Source of the DNA: Pseudoips prasinana | Taxonomy: Eukaryota > Arthropoda > Insecta > Lepidoptera > Nolidae | Reading direction: 5' to 3' | Assembly (NCBI GenBank): GCA_951640165.1 | Contig: OX621255.1 | Coordinates: forward strand, 27,626,001-27,690,000 | DNA length: 64,000 nucleotides | Part shown: one piece after another, positions 1-10,455 of the stretch | How positions within the stretch are numbered: the first letter of the stretch is position 1 | How the letters are laid out: every line of letters starts with the position of its first letter | Program-made: the position numbers and the translations under genes | The notes under the pieces: model-generated | What the model was told of the DNA's origin: nothing | What the model saw: only the letters and a program-made list of their open reading frames with translations | Database searches by the model: none

Positions 1-169
1 ATTATTCTATTCTCATGTTTAAAGTAAAAATATAACTATTAATTATATTTTAAATGATAACTGTTAGTAACATTTCCTTAATATGTAACCAATAACTTAT
101 ATGTTTGGCCTAACCGTTGATGTAAGTTTGTTAATAGTTAAACAAATAAAAAAATATATTTATTCGGCG

Positions 170-428
170 GCCGTCACCGTAGCCTAGTTGGTAGTGCTCC
201 TGCCTACGAAGCTGGTGGTCCTGGGTTCGAATCCCGGTAAGTGCAAATATTTGTGTGATGAGCACGAATATTTGTATCTGATTCATGGATGTTCTCTGTG
301 TATTTAAGTATTTATCTATCTATATAAGTATGTATATCGTCGTCTGGTACCCATAGTACAAGCTTTGCTTAGTTTGGGGCGAGGATGATCTGTGTGACAT
401 TGTCCCTAGATATTATTATTATTATTCT
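170..428 (+). mobile_element. SINE-A copy (tRNA-derived SINE)
   Basis: The head has Pol III boxes: an A-box-like TAGCCTAGTTGGTAGTGC and a B box GGGTTCGAATCCC. The body contains the phrase ATAGTACAAGCTTTGCTTAG and the copy ends in (ATT)n. The same unit recurs at 26356, 36624, 46518, 54778 and inside 55233-55597. It is not a free tRNA gene, because the head runs directly into a constant SINE body and lacks a closing acceptor stem. Confidence 0.88.
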
Positions 429-459
429 TTGTTTGGGTGTAAGTTATTTATAAAACATC

Positions 460-547
460 GTCATCATCAGCCTGATTTCGTGTACTGATGGACAAAAGCA
501 TGTTATAACGTTGCCATTTGGAGGGTTTGCCGTACTCACCGCGCTAT
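460..547 (-). repeat. RTE-end 3' fragment
   Basis: A short ATCATC-flanked piece resembling the 3' tail of the RTE-like LINE best preserved at 54206-54640 (compare 26632-26750). Only the tail is present, with no coding sequence. Confidence 0.5.
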
Positions 548-941
548 ACAACATGTAACGTAATTAAGGCACACCCTCAAACACCCCAATTAGAATATTA
601 TATTGTTATCGTAATACATGCACTGAATTTTAAATTTAACATTTATATGCATTGTTATGTACTAAATAAGTTTCTTGGAATAAAGTTTTTTTTTCTTTAT
701 TTTGTGTTGAATGATGGAATTTGTGTGAATACAAATAAAACTGCTATTTAAAAGTCTTATTTCTTTTACTTACGGTCCATTTCGATTTGTTTTGACTGTA
801 CTGGGTTAATATAATGATAATTTCCGTAGTTTTAATTATTATGGAAAAAAAATACCTATACTAAAAATGATATAAATCGATTCAGTAAACGATTCTGAAC
901 AAACTATTTTCAGGATGTGCGTTAATTAAGTTACATGTTGT
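548..941. mobile_element. MITE-Q copy with ACAACATGTAAC termini
   Basis: The left end begins ACAACATGTAACGTAATTAA and the right end is its reverse complement with few changes, giving terminal inverted repeats of about 35 bp around an AT-rich, non-coding interior. Related copies are at 34265-34613 and, rearranged, at 53744-53935. No transposase is encoded. The target duplication is not clear, so the superfamily is left open. Confidence 0.7.
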
Positions 942-1036
942 TTATGGGCTCATGAAACTAAACAACTAAAACAAAAGCAGTTTGTAAAGTAGGTACTTAC
1001 AAAAATAATTTTCTTGCTCCCCGTACAATATTCACC

Positions 1037-1290
1037 AGCGCTCACAGCCAGATGATCTCACCAGTCCATAAGTGATTGGCGAGGTTAAGTAACTAGGCTC
1101 GCGGTCAGCCCATAGATGGGTGACCGCCAAAGTGGTTAAATTTCTGAGGGTCTCCGTGCTTCGGAGGGAACGTTAAGCTGTCGGTCCCGGTTGTAGCAAT
1201 TAGGCAACAGTCGTTAAGCCATGTCAGAGGCCTAATGGGCGGCTTGAACAACTCTGACATTAGGGTAACCACTGCCCATACGATAACTAA
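1037..1290 (+). mobile_element. SINE-5S copy
   Basis: The head contains GGCGAGGTTAAGTAACTAGG and ATAGATGGGTGACCGCC, matching the internal promoter region of animal 5S rRNA. A constant non-5S body follows (GTCGGTCCCGGTTGTAG, then GGCGGCTTGAACAACTCTGA), ending near CCCATACGATAA. Other copies: 6216 (-), 22307 (+), 58637 (+). Confidence 0.8.
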
Positions 1291-1352
1291 GTAATTACCA
1301 ACCGATTGTTATTCTTGTATGGGCATTTTATATATTTTTTGTATATTTTGCA

Positions 1353-1686
1353 CTAGCTGTGCCCCGCGGTTTTACCTGCGTTTAATTTTATAAATTATCA
1401 CAGTACCTTCCCCGTAGGTGGTAGCGTGATAATATGTAGCCTATATGTTGACCCAACCTCTTAGTAATATTCATGCAGAATTTGAAGTAAATCCATGCGG
1501 TACTTTTTGAGTTTAGGCCATACATACATACAGGTTTGTCTGTATGTATGAACGGACTAAACTCAAAAATTCTAAAAACTATATTTTTGGCTTCCATATC
1601 AATTGTAAATCACGCCCCAAGTATCATTTTCAAAAAATATTCAATGTATAGTTTTGACTTTCCTACGATTTTATTATATGTATAGA
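1353..1686 (-). mobile_element. Hel-2 non-autonomous Helitron
   Basis: Read on the minus strand it starts TCTATACATATAATAAAATC and ends with a GC hairpin followed by GGCACAGCTAG. It is flanked by A and T with no target duplication, the Helitron signature. Copies: 29925, 53070, 55871. No open reading frame. Confidence 0.8.
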
Positions 1687-2229
1687 TATTGATGACACGT
1701 TGTTCAGTAACAGTTTCAATGGTAAATTAAGCTCCTTTAGTTACGTCCACTTTTTATATTACACCTTGTATAGAAATAAAGTAACATAGAGTTGAATTGA
1801 GATCCAAACTTGAAATAAACAAATGGTGCTATCTGATTTCAAACTGTCAGATTGAAAATCATACTTGATTTGTAGTAGAGTATCGTTAGAAAATTATATA
1901 TCATCTAGATAGATATTTAACTTTATTTGCCATTGTGTTTACACCTCTAGACGGCCAATGTGCCTTTGGATTCCCCTTGAATACATTGCAATGTTAAATT
2001 ATATATAGTAAATACTCAATTGTGTATTGTGAAATTTACGAATAGCAAACTTGAATGATGGAATTAGACACAGACATTTTTAATTTATATAATAAAATTA
2101 AATCCTAGGTTGCCAACGTCAATTCAATTGACATTAACCAATAACTTTATATATATATTAAATTATCTATATGTTTATATTAGAGACAACGCCCGCACTA
2201 GATAACTTAATCCCTGTACCGCGGGGTAC
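1687..2229. other. AT-rich stretch without recognised features
   Basis: I see no coding potential, terminal repeats or known repeat family here. Confidence 0.5.
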
Positions 2230-2310
2230 TTTCATCATCATCATTATTACAGCTGAAATAAGTCCACTGCTGGACAAGCTTTCCTCAAGAATCATCTAGC
2301 CCGACTGGGG

Positions 2311-2690
2311 AAGTACCTCCACCTTACAGAAGACATTCCTTAATAATAGCATTAATAATTTAATGTTGTGTTTCTGCGTGTGAGTAAGGTCACCAGAGCT
2401 CATTAGGGCGGGGGGAAGGGTCAGCAACACTTGTCTGCTGACTCTTAAAGGCCGGCAACGCATTCACAACTCCTCTGGTGTTGCGAGTGCGCTTTCTGCG
2501 TGACTGCTTTAAGAGTCAGCAGACAAGTGTTACTGACCCTTCCTCAGCCCTAATGAGCTCTGGTGAACTTACTCACGCGCAGAAACACAACATTAAATTA
2601 TTAATGCTATTATTATCAAGGACATGGAAGGCGGTGATCACTTACCATCAGGTGACCCACTTGCTCGTTTGTCGTAATCTAACATAAAAA
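2311..2690 (+). repeat. LINE 3'-end repeat with internal fold-back
   Basis: A LINE-like tail (containing CTTACCATCAGGTGACCC) whose central ~110 bp, 2341-2450, is repeated in inverted orientation at 2507-2616 around a 56-bp spacer. An unfolded relative at 41802-42081 has the same order without the inverted copy, so the fold-back arose inside this copy. Confidence 0.75.
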
Positions 2691-2696
2691 AACATC

Positions 2697-2870
2697 TTGG
2701 GGGGATATGCCATAATCGCACAGGTGGGTTGGCGATCGCAGTAAGATGGCCATAGTACTCAGAAGGAAGCTGCTGCCCGACCTCTAGTAGATATTCCCTC
2801 GGGTTGCCTTCTACGCCCCTCACGGGATGAGATGCGGTGATGATATTCTGATTCTGATATTCGTGGCCGT
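2697..2870 (+). repeat. LINE-U 3' tail
   Basis: Recurrent ~180-bp segment with GGCGATCGCAGTAAGATGGC and CACGGGATGAGATG. Related copies are at 4330-4500, 20645-21290, 28510-28757, 46785-46930 and 53404-53585 in both orientations. Non-coding; interpreted as the 3' untranslated end of a non-LTR element. Confidence 0.55.
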
Positions 2871-2883
2871 CACCACACAGAAA

Positions 2884-3415
2884 CAGGGGTACTTTACAAA
2901 CATATAATTGACGGACACAAAGTACATCCAGACTGACTGCCTCGTTGGTCTAGCGGTAGCGTGTTCACCCGCAGAAAACGAGGTCCTGGGTTCAAATCCC
3001 GGGTCGGGCCAAAAGTGATTTTGGGACTTTTTTATAAAAAGATAAATTTCTCAGGATCAGCCCGAAGTTTGAGAGTTGGCGGTATATTAACCCCGTGCCT
3101 CGGAAAGCACGTAAAGCCGTCAGTCCTGTACCTGATCTCTCTCCGGTCGTGTCGCTAGGGGTCCCATCGGATCATGAGAGTGATAAAATAGAAAGTGCTC
3201 CTGTGTTTGCACACACACTTGAGCACTATAATTCTCTATTGAGACTGGCCGCCGTGACCGAAATTCGGCTAGGAGGACATTATTATTATTATACATCCAG
3301 ACTCAGAACAAAAAACCAACTATTTATGGGTTACACAAATATCTGTCCTGCGCGTGATTCGAACCCGAAACACGAAGTGGCGAGGCGATTGTCTTAACCA
3401 CTGCGCCACATGTGC
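2884..3415 (-). mobile_element. SINE-C copy split by SINE-B
   Basis: The two halves (2884-2934 and 3292-3415) are one SINE-C: a tRNA-like head with B box (on the minus strand GGGTTCGAATC) and the body phrase found also at 20120, 35385 and 40740. The SINE-B at 2935-3291 interrupts it, with a 12-bp duplication TACATCCAGACT at 2923-2934 and 3292-3303. Confidence 0.8.
2935..3291 (+). mobile_element. SINE-B copy inserted in SINE-C
   Basis: tRNA-like head with A box TGGTCTAGCGGTAGCG and B box GGGTTCAAATCCC, then a ~280-bp body ending (ATT)n. It is bounded by a 12-bp target duplication, so both ends are known. Relatives: 24933 (-), 49155 (-), 60265 (+). Confidence 0.85.
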
Positions 3416-3628
3416 AGTCAAAGGAGAAGGAAATGACTCCATACATTCATGGGCCCAGGTGTTAACTGAATCAAACTAGCCTTATTTGTGAGAGGATATA
3501 ATAACAAGACCTCACTGAAATTTTGGTGAAATTTGGTTATCCAGGAATCAAGTTATATGAAGTATAGTAAAAGTGAGGTTAAATTATAACATTGTAGTTT
3601 TTTACAAAATATTTTTGAATGGCTTCGG

Positions 3629-3835
3629 TTGTGTTATGGTTTTATGCATGGAGAGTGTGACATGTCGAAGATCTGGCACGTTTGGATCACCCGCACCCCG
3701 TACAGTCACTACAGTCGAAGAAAACCACCAAAAAAACATGGAAAAACGTGTCCACTTAAAACGAAAGACAACGAACGAGTGACAGTCAAAGAGTATGTAA
3801 AGGCTGTCAGGCAGAGAAGTGCTGCCCGAAGATAA
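3629..3835 (+). CDS. small basic ORF, unrecognised
   Basis: An open frame of 68 codons rich in Lys, Arg and paired Pro, ending in a cluster of basic residues (RQRSAARR). Its base composition is less AT-rich than its surroundings, so it may be a remnant of a former coding region. I recognise no domain and see no promoter, splice sites or neighbour that gives it context. The opposite strand carries an overlapping frame of similar length. Treat it as an unverified open frame or the decayed end of a transposon gene. Confidence 0.2.
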   Translation: MCYGFMHGECDMSKIWHVWITRTPYSHYSRRKPPKKHGKTCPLKTKDNERVTVKEYVKAVRQRSAARR

Positions 3836-3954
3836 ATTAAAGGAATACGATCTTCCTAGGTAGAAACATGGTACCATATTTTGTGATTTCCTTTAGAAAA
3901 ATATAACGGTTTTTTAACTAGTTAACTGCTGGGCCCAGAAGTTTCCTTCTCCTT

Positions 3955-4212
3955 TATCGCTATATTAACTTCTTGCACAGGCTATGAGCTATTCCAACTG
4001 GCAGATAGAGAGACATTCGGACAATGTAGTTTTACTACTTTTCTGTTGAGTTACTCAACCATAAAAGACTATGAGTTAAACTATATCGCTATATTAACTT
4101 CTTGCACAGGCTATGAGCTAATCCAGCTGGCAGATAGAGAGACATTCGGACAATGTAGTTTTACTACTTTTCTGTTGAGTTACTCAACCCTAAAAGACAA
4201 TGAGTTAAACTA
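3955..4212. repeat. tandem duplication of a 129-bp unit
   Basis: Two adjacent copies (3955-4083 and 4084-4212) both running from TATCGCTATATTAACTTCTT to a shared end, with a handful of differences. The second copy ends just before a low-complexity AT tract. Non-coding. Confidence 0.85.
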
Positions 4213-4329
4213 AATGATTCACTAAGATAACACTGATTTCACTTTTGTTTATTTTGTAAACTTTGCAGTTATTTTCATAAATCCAATGTTACTGCTGTAC
4301 TTGAGTATGACGGTGACTTATTTATTTTT

Positions 4330-4500
4330 TATTTATTGTTGTGTGGTGACGGCATAAAATATCATCTACCCATCTCATCCCGCGGGGTGCGTAGAATTCG
4401 TCCGAGGGAATACCTACCAGAAAACGGGCAGCAGCGTTTTTCTGTGACATGACCCTCAAGCTGCGATCGCCAACCCGTCTGCCAAGCCAAGGCGATTATG
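4330..4500 (+). repeat. LINE-U 3' tail
   Basis: Contains ATCTCATCCCGCGGGGTGCG and GCGATCGCCAACCCGTCTGC, shared with the other LINE-U copies. It abuts the Hel-4 copy that begins at 4506. Confidence 0.5.
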
Positions 4501-4505
4501 ACATA

Positions 4506-4685
4506 CTAGTTGTGCCCCGCGGTTTTACCCGCATAAAAAATTTAAAATTAAAGAAAAAAAATCTAATGTGGCAGCTAACTCCATACCATATTTTATTGAA
4601 ATTGCTCCAGCCGTTTAGACGTGAAGAAGTGAAAAAATACACACTCACAAACTTTCGCCTTTATAATATTAGTGTAAGAGTGTGA
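4506..4685 (-). mobile_element. Hel-4 non-autonomous Helitron
   Basis: In plus orientation it opens CTAGTTGTGCCCCGCGG, the reverse of a Helitron 3' hairpin end, and closes near TATAATATTAGTG. Flanks are A and T. Other copies: 5379, 18719, 28797, 38155, 50415. Confidence 0.7.
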
Positions 4686-4759
4686 TCCCCCATTCTTTGC
4701 GGAATCTTTTGTCCAACTGTGAACGTTCTTTGGCTGACATGATGATGACTAGGCCAGTA

Positions 4760-5378
4760 AACGAATTAACAAAACTTCAAGGGGAATGTAGAGTGACTGA
4801 GCGAAGACCTAACTGATCTCTTCTGAACGTTCTTCTGAAGTGAACATTCTAAAAGACGTGACGTCTTCGATGTGAGCCTAAATTTTACAAATGTACCCCT
4901 TTTGGTTTTTTCCTTTATATTTCAGAAACGTTGTATCCTAACAAAAATATGTTCTATCTCATCGTAGCTCCTCGATGAAATTTACCAGTCTATCATGAAA
5001 TACATTCATACGATAAGTAGTAGTAGAAGCGAAGGTAATATTGTGATTTGATCTTTCTTACTCATTTTCAGGTGGGACATATGGTTATTTGCTGAAGTTT
5101 AATGAAGGTTTCGTTATTTGACACAATAATAAGATCTTGAAATTTCAATCACAAATAAGCTAATGAGATACACAGTTAACAGTTCTCTATTCAATATATT
5201 TGAATACTTTTATAAGGCTTAAAATCTTCAAGAAGCTTGAAAGAAATTCAATAAGTATTACTTTTAAGAAAATTTTCTTTCGCTAGTTTTTTTGCGCCTA
5301 ATTTTTATATGATTTGAGCAGTGAATTACTTTGGTTTGATGATGTAGATTTCATTATTATTATTGTTTTTATTATTAA
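4760..5378. other. AT-rich stretch without recognised features
   Basis: Beyond a short RTE-like tail just before it (ending TGATGATGA), I see no coding or repeat structure. Confidence 0.45.
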
Positions 5379-5570
5379 TCCTACTAAGATTATAAACGCG
5401 AAAGTTTGTAAGTATGGATGGATGGATGGATGGATGTTTCTTACTCTTTCACGTAAAAACTACTGAATGGATTTTAATGAATCTTTACAATAATATTATA
5501 CCTTATACATCAGAATAACACACAGGCTATAATTTAGTTTAATGCGGGTAAAACCACGGTGCATAGCTAG
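5379..5570 (+). mobile_element. Hel-4 non-autonomous Helitron
   Basis: Starts TCCTACTAAGATTATAAACG and ends GGTGCATAGCTAG, with A before and T after. A GGAT-type tetranucleotide run (GATG repeats) lies near 5414-5438. More diverged than the 28797 copy. Confidence 0.65.
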
Positions 5571-5796
5571 TTTGTGTATGATTTGATGAATATCGAATTA
5601 ATTTGGTTTGATTTTATAGATTATATTATTATTATTATTGTTTGATTATACTATTATTTGCGGCTACCGCAAGACTGCCTGTGGAGATCTTTGTCCGGCT
5701 CAGGACATCTTTTGGCTTATATGATGACGACGATGATAATTATATAGAAATTATGAAGTCATAATATTACGGTTTTGCTTACCTTATTTGCTTATA

Positions 5797-6175
5797 AGCA
5801 AAATCAAAAAACTCAAATGGCGATGGGCTGGTCACCTGGTAAGAGGACACGACAAATGGAGCAAAAGGGTGACATGGTGGTACCCAAGGGAAGGCAAAAG
5901 GAAAAGAGGCCGACCACAGAAAAGGTAGGATGATGACGTTAGACAAGTAGCAGGAGTCACATGGCACAGAGTGGCTCAAGAAAGAAAGGAATGGAAAAGG
6001 TTGGAGGAGGCCTTTGCCGATTGGCAAACAGATCTTGGAAAGATAATCAAGCAACAAATATTAGTTTAAATTTAATCATATCTATTAAGTTTAAGATTAT
6101 AATGCTAGTCCTTTACATAAGTTTAAAAATTCATTGTACTAAGAGATCTGAATAAAAGGCTATATTATTATTATT
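5797..6175 (+). mobile_element. RTE-like LINE, C-terminal remnant
   Basis: The plus-strand frame encodes a run typical of the C-terminus of lepidopteran endonuclease/reverse-transcriptase proteins: KLKWRWAGHLVRG, a KRKRGRP block, then VAGVTWHRVAQERKEW and a terminal DWQTDL. One codon in the conserved GRPxxRW position is TAG where Trp is expected (TGG to TAG). The rest stays open to about 6060, followed by an AT-rich tail ending (TTA)n. It is 5'-truncated, with no reverse-transcriptase core here. Confidence 0.75.
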
Positions 6176-6215
6176 ATATTACGGTTTAGAATACTAATGG
6201 TCTTCATCTTCTTAT

Positions 6216-6464
6216 AGTATGGGCTGTGGTTATCCTAGTGTCAGAGTTGTTCAAGCCGCCCAGTAGGTCTCTGACATGGCTTAACGACTGTTTTATAATT
6301 ACTACAACCGGGACTGACAGTTTAACGTGCCCTCCGAAGTACGGAAACGCTCAGAAATCAAACCACTATGGAGGTCCCCCATCTCTGTACTGACCGCGAG
6401 TCTAATTGCTTAACCTCGCCGATGACTTACGGACCGCTGAGAGCATCTAGCTATGAGCGCTATA
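6216..6464 (-). mobile_element. SINE-5S copy
   Basis: Reverse-complement copy of the 5S-headed SINE. The 5S-like segment is at the right-hand side (around 6380-6440) and more diverged than in the 58637 copy. Confidence 0.75.
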
Positions 6465-6495
6465 CTATTGGTGGCAGTCATATAGAACAATCACA

Positions 6496-6684
6496 TTACA
6501 CGTCATCAGCCTGATAGATGGAGAATGCGTTCAAGACCTCCATGAACTCATCCCTCCTTCCCCCTTTTTTCATCGGACTACTAGGCGTCGGGACTCCGCC
6601 GCCTAGTAGTTTCACCGCTTTGTTGTTGACATCCCATTCTGCCGTACATAAGCGCTTTGCTTCCTCCTTTATCCTGTGGAACAC
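6496..6684 (-). CDS. short ORF, unrecognised
   Basis: A minus-strand open frame of about 62 codons with fairly balanced amino-acid composition and a Lys/Arg-rich middle (KKGGRR), unlike the low-complexity frames around it. No motif is recognised and it has no upstream signals. It sits between a SINE-5S copy and a LINE remnant, so a transposon-derived end is as likely as a host exon fragment. Confidence 0.2.
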   Translation of the reverse strand: MFHRIKEEAKRLCTAEWDVNNKAVKLLGGGVPTPSSPMKKGGRRDEFMEVLNAFSIYQADDV

Positions 6685-6784
6685 CCTCTAGACTCATACA
6701 ACATGGGTTTATTCAAGGCTAGAGTGAACAGGCTATTTTATCGAGCCTTATTTACTGGCATACCTAGTAAAACATTTAATAATA

Positions 6785-7335
6785 ATAATAAATAAATTTA
6801 TTCAAGAAAGAAAAAATGTGTACAAAATTTATATCTATTTATAGTAAAAATAATTAATACTAAAGCTATAGACAGTTTGTGCCTGTACTAGGTTAAACCT
6901 GTACCACAGGCGTTCTAATGGCTTAAAAAGTATACTTATCCTTTATTAAAAATTTAGACAATATTTTATTATACAAATTAAAAAATCTAAGATATAATGT
7001 TTAAAAATTAACTTATTTTAGAATACTGAATAACCCCTCAGTCTCATCATAGGTCAACTTTTGTAAAAAATTACTGACTATTCTTTTACAATTTATATAG
7101 TTAAGATTATATATAGATAGTGACTTATTTATTTTATTGTAAAGATATGGACCGAGAAAAGGATAAAACCTGTTTGTATAAATAAACTTAGACTCTGATG
7201 CACTAGTGCAGATAATATCTTTCCGTCTTTTGGTTTTAGTAAGGTTAGCATAGTAAGTGAGTGTTGAGTGTTGTTTTATAATTGCATGTTTAATAAAGAG
7301 TCGGCGGACAGTTAAGACGTTGCATTTTTTATTGG
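6785..7335 (-). mobile_element. LINE 3' end, C-terminal remnant
   Basis: On the minus strand, from about 7190 down to 7020, an open frame reads FYPFLGPYLYNKINK and ends near KLTYDETEGLF, the kind of C-terminal segment found after the reverse transcriptase in jockey/CR1-group LINEs. A 3' untranslated region and A-rich end follow down to 6785. The reverse transcriptase itself is absent (5' truncation). Clade assignment is tentative. Confidence 0.6.
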
Positions 7336-8269
7336 TATATATTTGACGCAGGTACTTTTACTAAGTAGTTAGAGCACATCAACTCTAATCATCAAAACCT
7401 AATAATACCTATAAACTTCCGATTAGACCTAAGTAATGGTCTATTCATTATAACAAAGTGCATTGATGTTGCCAATTAATATGATAATAATACGGTAGTG
7501 TAATGTATAAATACATAAATGTAAAGTAGTCAAATGGAATGGAAGACTCTAGACTAATTGACTCTAGACTAATTAGTTCCTTAATAATTTACGAACAATA
7601 ATAATTTACCGATGTATATGTTTATAAATTTGCTGTGCCCGACAGGGTCTATAATGCTCCTAGCTATAAGCCTAATGTTTACCACCTAAGTTCACATTGT
7701 GGAATGCAAATAAATGATATGAATATGAATATGATCCGTCCGTCCATCAGCCTACACAAGCGTTTTGCAATTCATTTATTGGGGATCATATTTGGCATCT
7801 TATGGGTACGCGCGGTCCACCTTCGACCACATCTTCACTTACCATCAGGTGAGATCGCGTCGTGGTCAAGCGCAAGCCCATGCAGGATTAAAAAAAAAAA
7901 ACAAAAATATAGGCACGTCTTACACAGTTAAGAGAGAGGAGGCATACGATGGGCTGGCCTTAACGATTATCGCCTATCATCACACCAACATTATCTCCGT
8001 GAATCATTTATGAAAACTGTCTAATAACAGCTCCGATTCATTACTAAAGCTTCCATACAATGTGTGAAGCCTTTATAACAGAAGTGGCAGTTGACTTAAT
8101 AACTGAAAGACTTGGTTATTTTTGGCAAGCGTTCAACTTTTAGGGACGAAAAGTTACTTGAAAGATTTAGCTGAAAGAAAATGTCCTACGAGATAATTAC
8201 TGTATACAAGCGGTGATAAAATCAATTGACTTTGTTACTGAAAATTATGAGGTGAAAGTGCGAAAATTT
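7336..8269. other. region with only a short LINE-tail piece
   Basis: Mostly AT-rich and unrecognised. Around 7800-7895 a GC-richer piece containing CTTACCATCAGGTGAGATCG resembles a LINE 3' tail ending in poly(A). Confidence 0.4.
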
Positions 8270-8470
8270 AGATAGATACATAGATAAACTCTTTATTGTA
8301 CACCAAAGAAATAACAAAATAAAAAACAATTAAAACCTAAAAGTATACAATGGGCGGTCTTATCACAAAATGTGATCTCTTCCAGACAACCAAAGTAAAT
8401 ATCGGAGAATGGAGTTATTGAGAGGGGCAGTTGTCGGTGTACAGGTACATTACAAATAGTACCTATGGGT
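8270..8470 (-). repeat. LINE 3'-end fragment
   Basis: Contains AACTCTTTATTGTACACCAA and AAGTATACAATGGGCGGTCT. The same segment recurs at 33057-33275 beside a truncated LINE. Non-coding. Confidence 0.5.
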
Positions 8471-10395
8471 ACAATTAATAAAGAAATAAATAAAAAGAAA
8501 ATATAAACATATTACAAATAATAAATACATATAATATATTATGTTCCTAATTGTGTTATATTATGTTCCTAATTTAGATTCCCCGCTACGTAATGAAACT
8601 GCTTTAGTTACGGGCTCTGTTCACTTATGTAATATTTAATTTCACACGTATATGTGTTATTCTGGAATAGTAAATGCAAAAATAAAAATGCGGCTATGTG
8701 GTCGCTAAAGAAAATACGGACGTATCTTAAATATTATCTACCATAACACAGTGTAACTTTGTCTCGCAGTTGGGCATTTACAGGCCATCCCCCGGCATCA
8801 AAAGTTTAAAAATAAATTAAACCACTTCGAATGGATAAAAAACTCCGAACACAAAATAATAACAATAGTTTAAAAGTGTATATAACAATACTATGAACGT
8901 AAAACGATAGCCCAAAATAGAACAAAAAAGTAACGAAATTATTAGTACGTATGATTTATTTTTCATTTACCAATTTAAAAAAAATGGATTTGCTAAATAA
9001 CAAAAATTTAAGTATTTAAATTTTTAGCAAATCCATTATTTTTATTTCTAGATACCAAACTCCTTCTTATGAACTTTAAACATAATAATCTGTTATTTTT
9101 TAATCTTCGCTATAACATAATTTTTACTTGAAGCCACTATACACTATATTGGAGCCAAATAAATTAGGGCTGAGTAAGTAGCAGATGATAATTATGTATA
9201 ATATAAATAAGATAAAGAGTTAATTATTATTCTATAAAGAATAATAATATAATATCTTATAGATACTTTCTTCTTTATTTTCTTTATTATCATCAACATC
9301 AACTGTTAACTTGTTGGCACAATTTGATATCAAAGTGTTGCGAAAAGGACGGCAATGATGTAATCTATGTGTGAATTCAGTTAAATAAATATCGAAAGAA
9401 TTCACATTTCTCAGCTCATACATACCTCGTATACACATTCTCATCCAATCTATTGATCATTTAAAACAAATCGTTTTAAGATACCACGATTTACCTCCTC
9501 TGGTATTATTTAAAGCCGTTTGAATGCCAATACCTACGTGTGAAGTTCCGTAGAGGTACAAACTCATTTAATACCTTAGAGAATTAAAGCTACGAATAAA
9601 TTTCCGATTACATTGCTCTCCCAAACAGTCAGAAACTCTGTTTAATACTGTACATGGGGCAGTTAGAGTATTGAAAGTCAAAAATACGAACTAACCTAAA
9701 ATGCTTCGTAGATAAAACAAATGACACGCCTGAGTATGTACCACTCTTGAATTCAGTTCAAATGCCAAATTAATTTCCAAAGGAAACGGGCGAAACTGGG
9801 CTTGAACGTACACAAATGAATTATTTATTAATAATTTTTATTTATTTTTTTTATTTTCATTCATTTATTACCAAGGCATTTTAATATGGGATAAAAAAAA
9901 TAATATTTAATCAAAATAATACTGACTTTCTTTACTTTCACTTTTTAACAATGTTGCCAAATGAAATAAGGATTTATTTAATAATCGATTTTAATCGATA
10001 AATTGTATTATTATAAAAATAGAAAAACAAGATAATAAAAAAGTAACAGTATTACTTCTTTATATTAGGTTTAAAAAACTTTTAAAATAAGAACTTAATT
10101 ATATTATCTAAAATCATCTCTAAGAACATCTTAAAAAGATTTGATTAACGGTTCGATTTGACAATCGATTAATATACTTTTTTATTATACAGGCAACAAA
10201 GTAAAACTCGTGTCAATATGACATCGAACGCCAAACAAAGAAAAACCGTTCGCTTTCGCTTTGAACTTGCGATAGTGGATACTGTATTTTGTTGTTTTCG
10301 TGTGCTTTTATATTATTTTGCGACTTTGGCTACGTATATAGGATTCTGACGGTTATTACTTTGACGGACGACCCACGCATTTCTTACAACGGACT
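8471..10395. other. AT-rich region upstream of the transposase gene
   Basis: No repeats or genes recognised apart from a hairpin at 8983-9037 (15-bp arms, AATGGATTTGCTAAA). The final ~250 bp before 10456 become GC-richer and probably contain the promoter and 5' untranslated region of the following gene, but I cannot point to a specific TATA or initiator element with confidence. Confidence 0.4.
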
Positions 10396-10455
10396 TTGTT
10401 ATCTTGCCTACTCGACTTACCTCAGACCGCTTACCGGATTTGGAAGCAACATACA

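Noticed and set aside
170..255. tRNA gene
   Set aside because: Good A and B boxes, but no closing acceptor stem and the head continues into a constant SINE body repeated many times.
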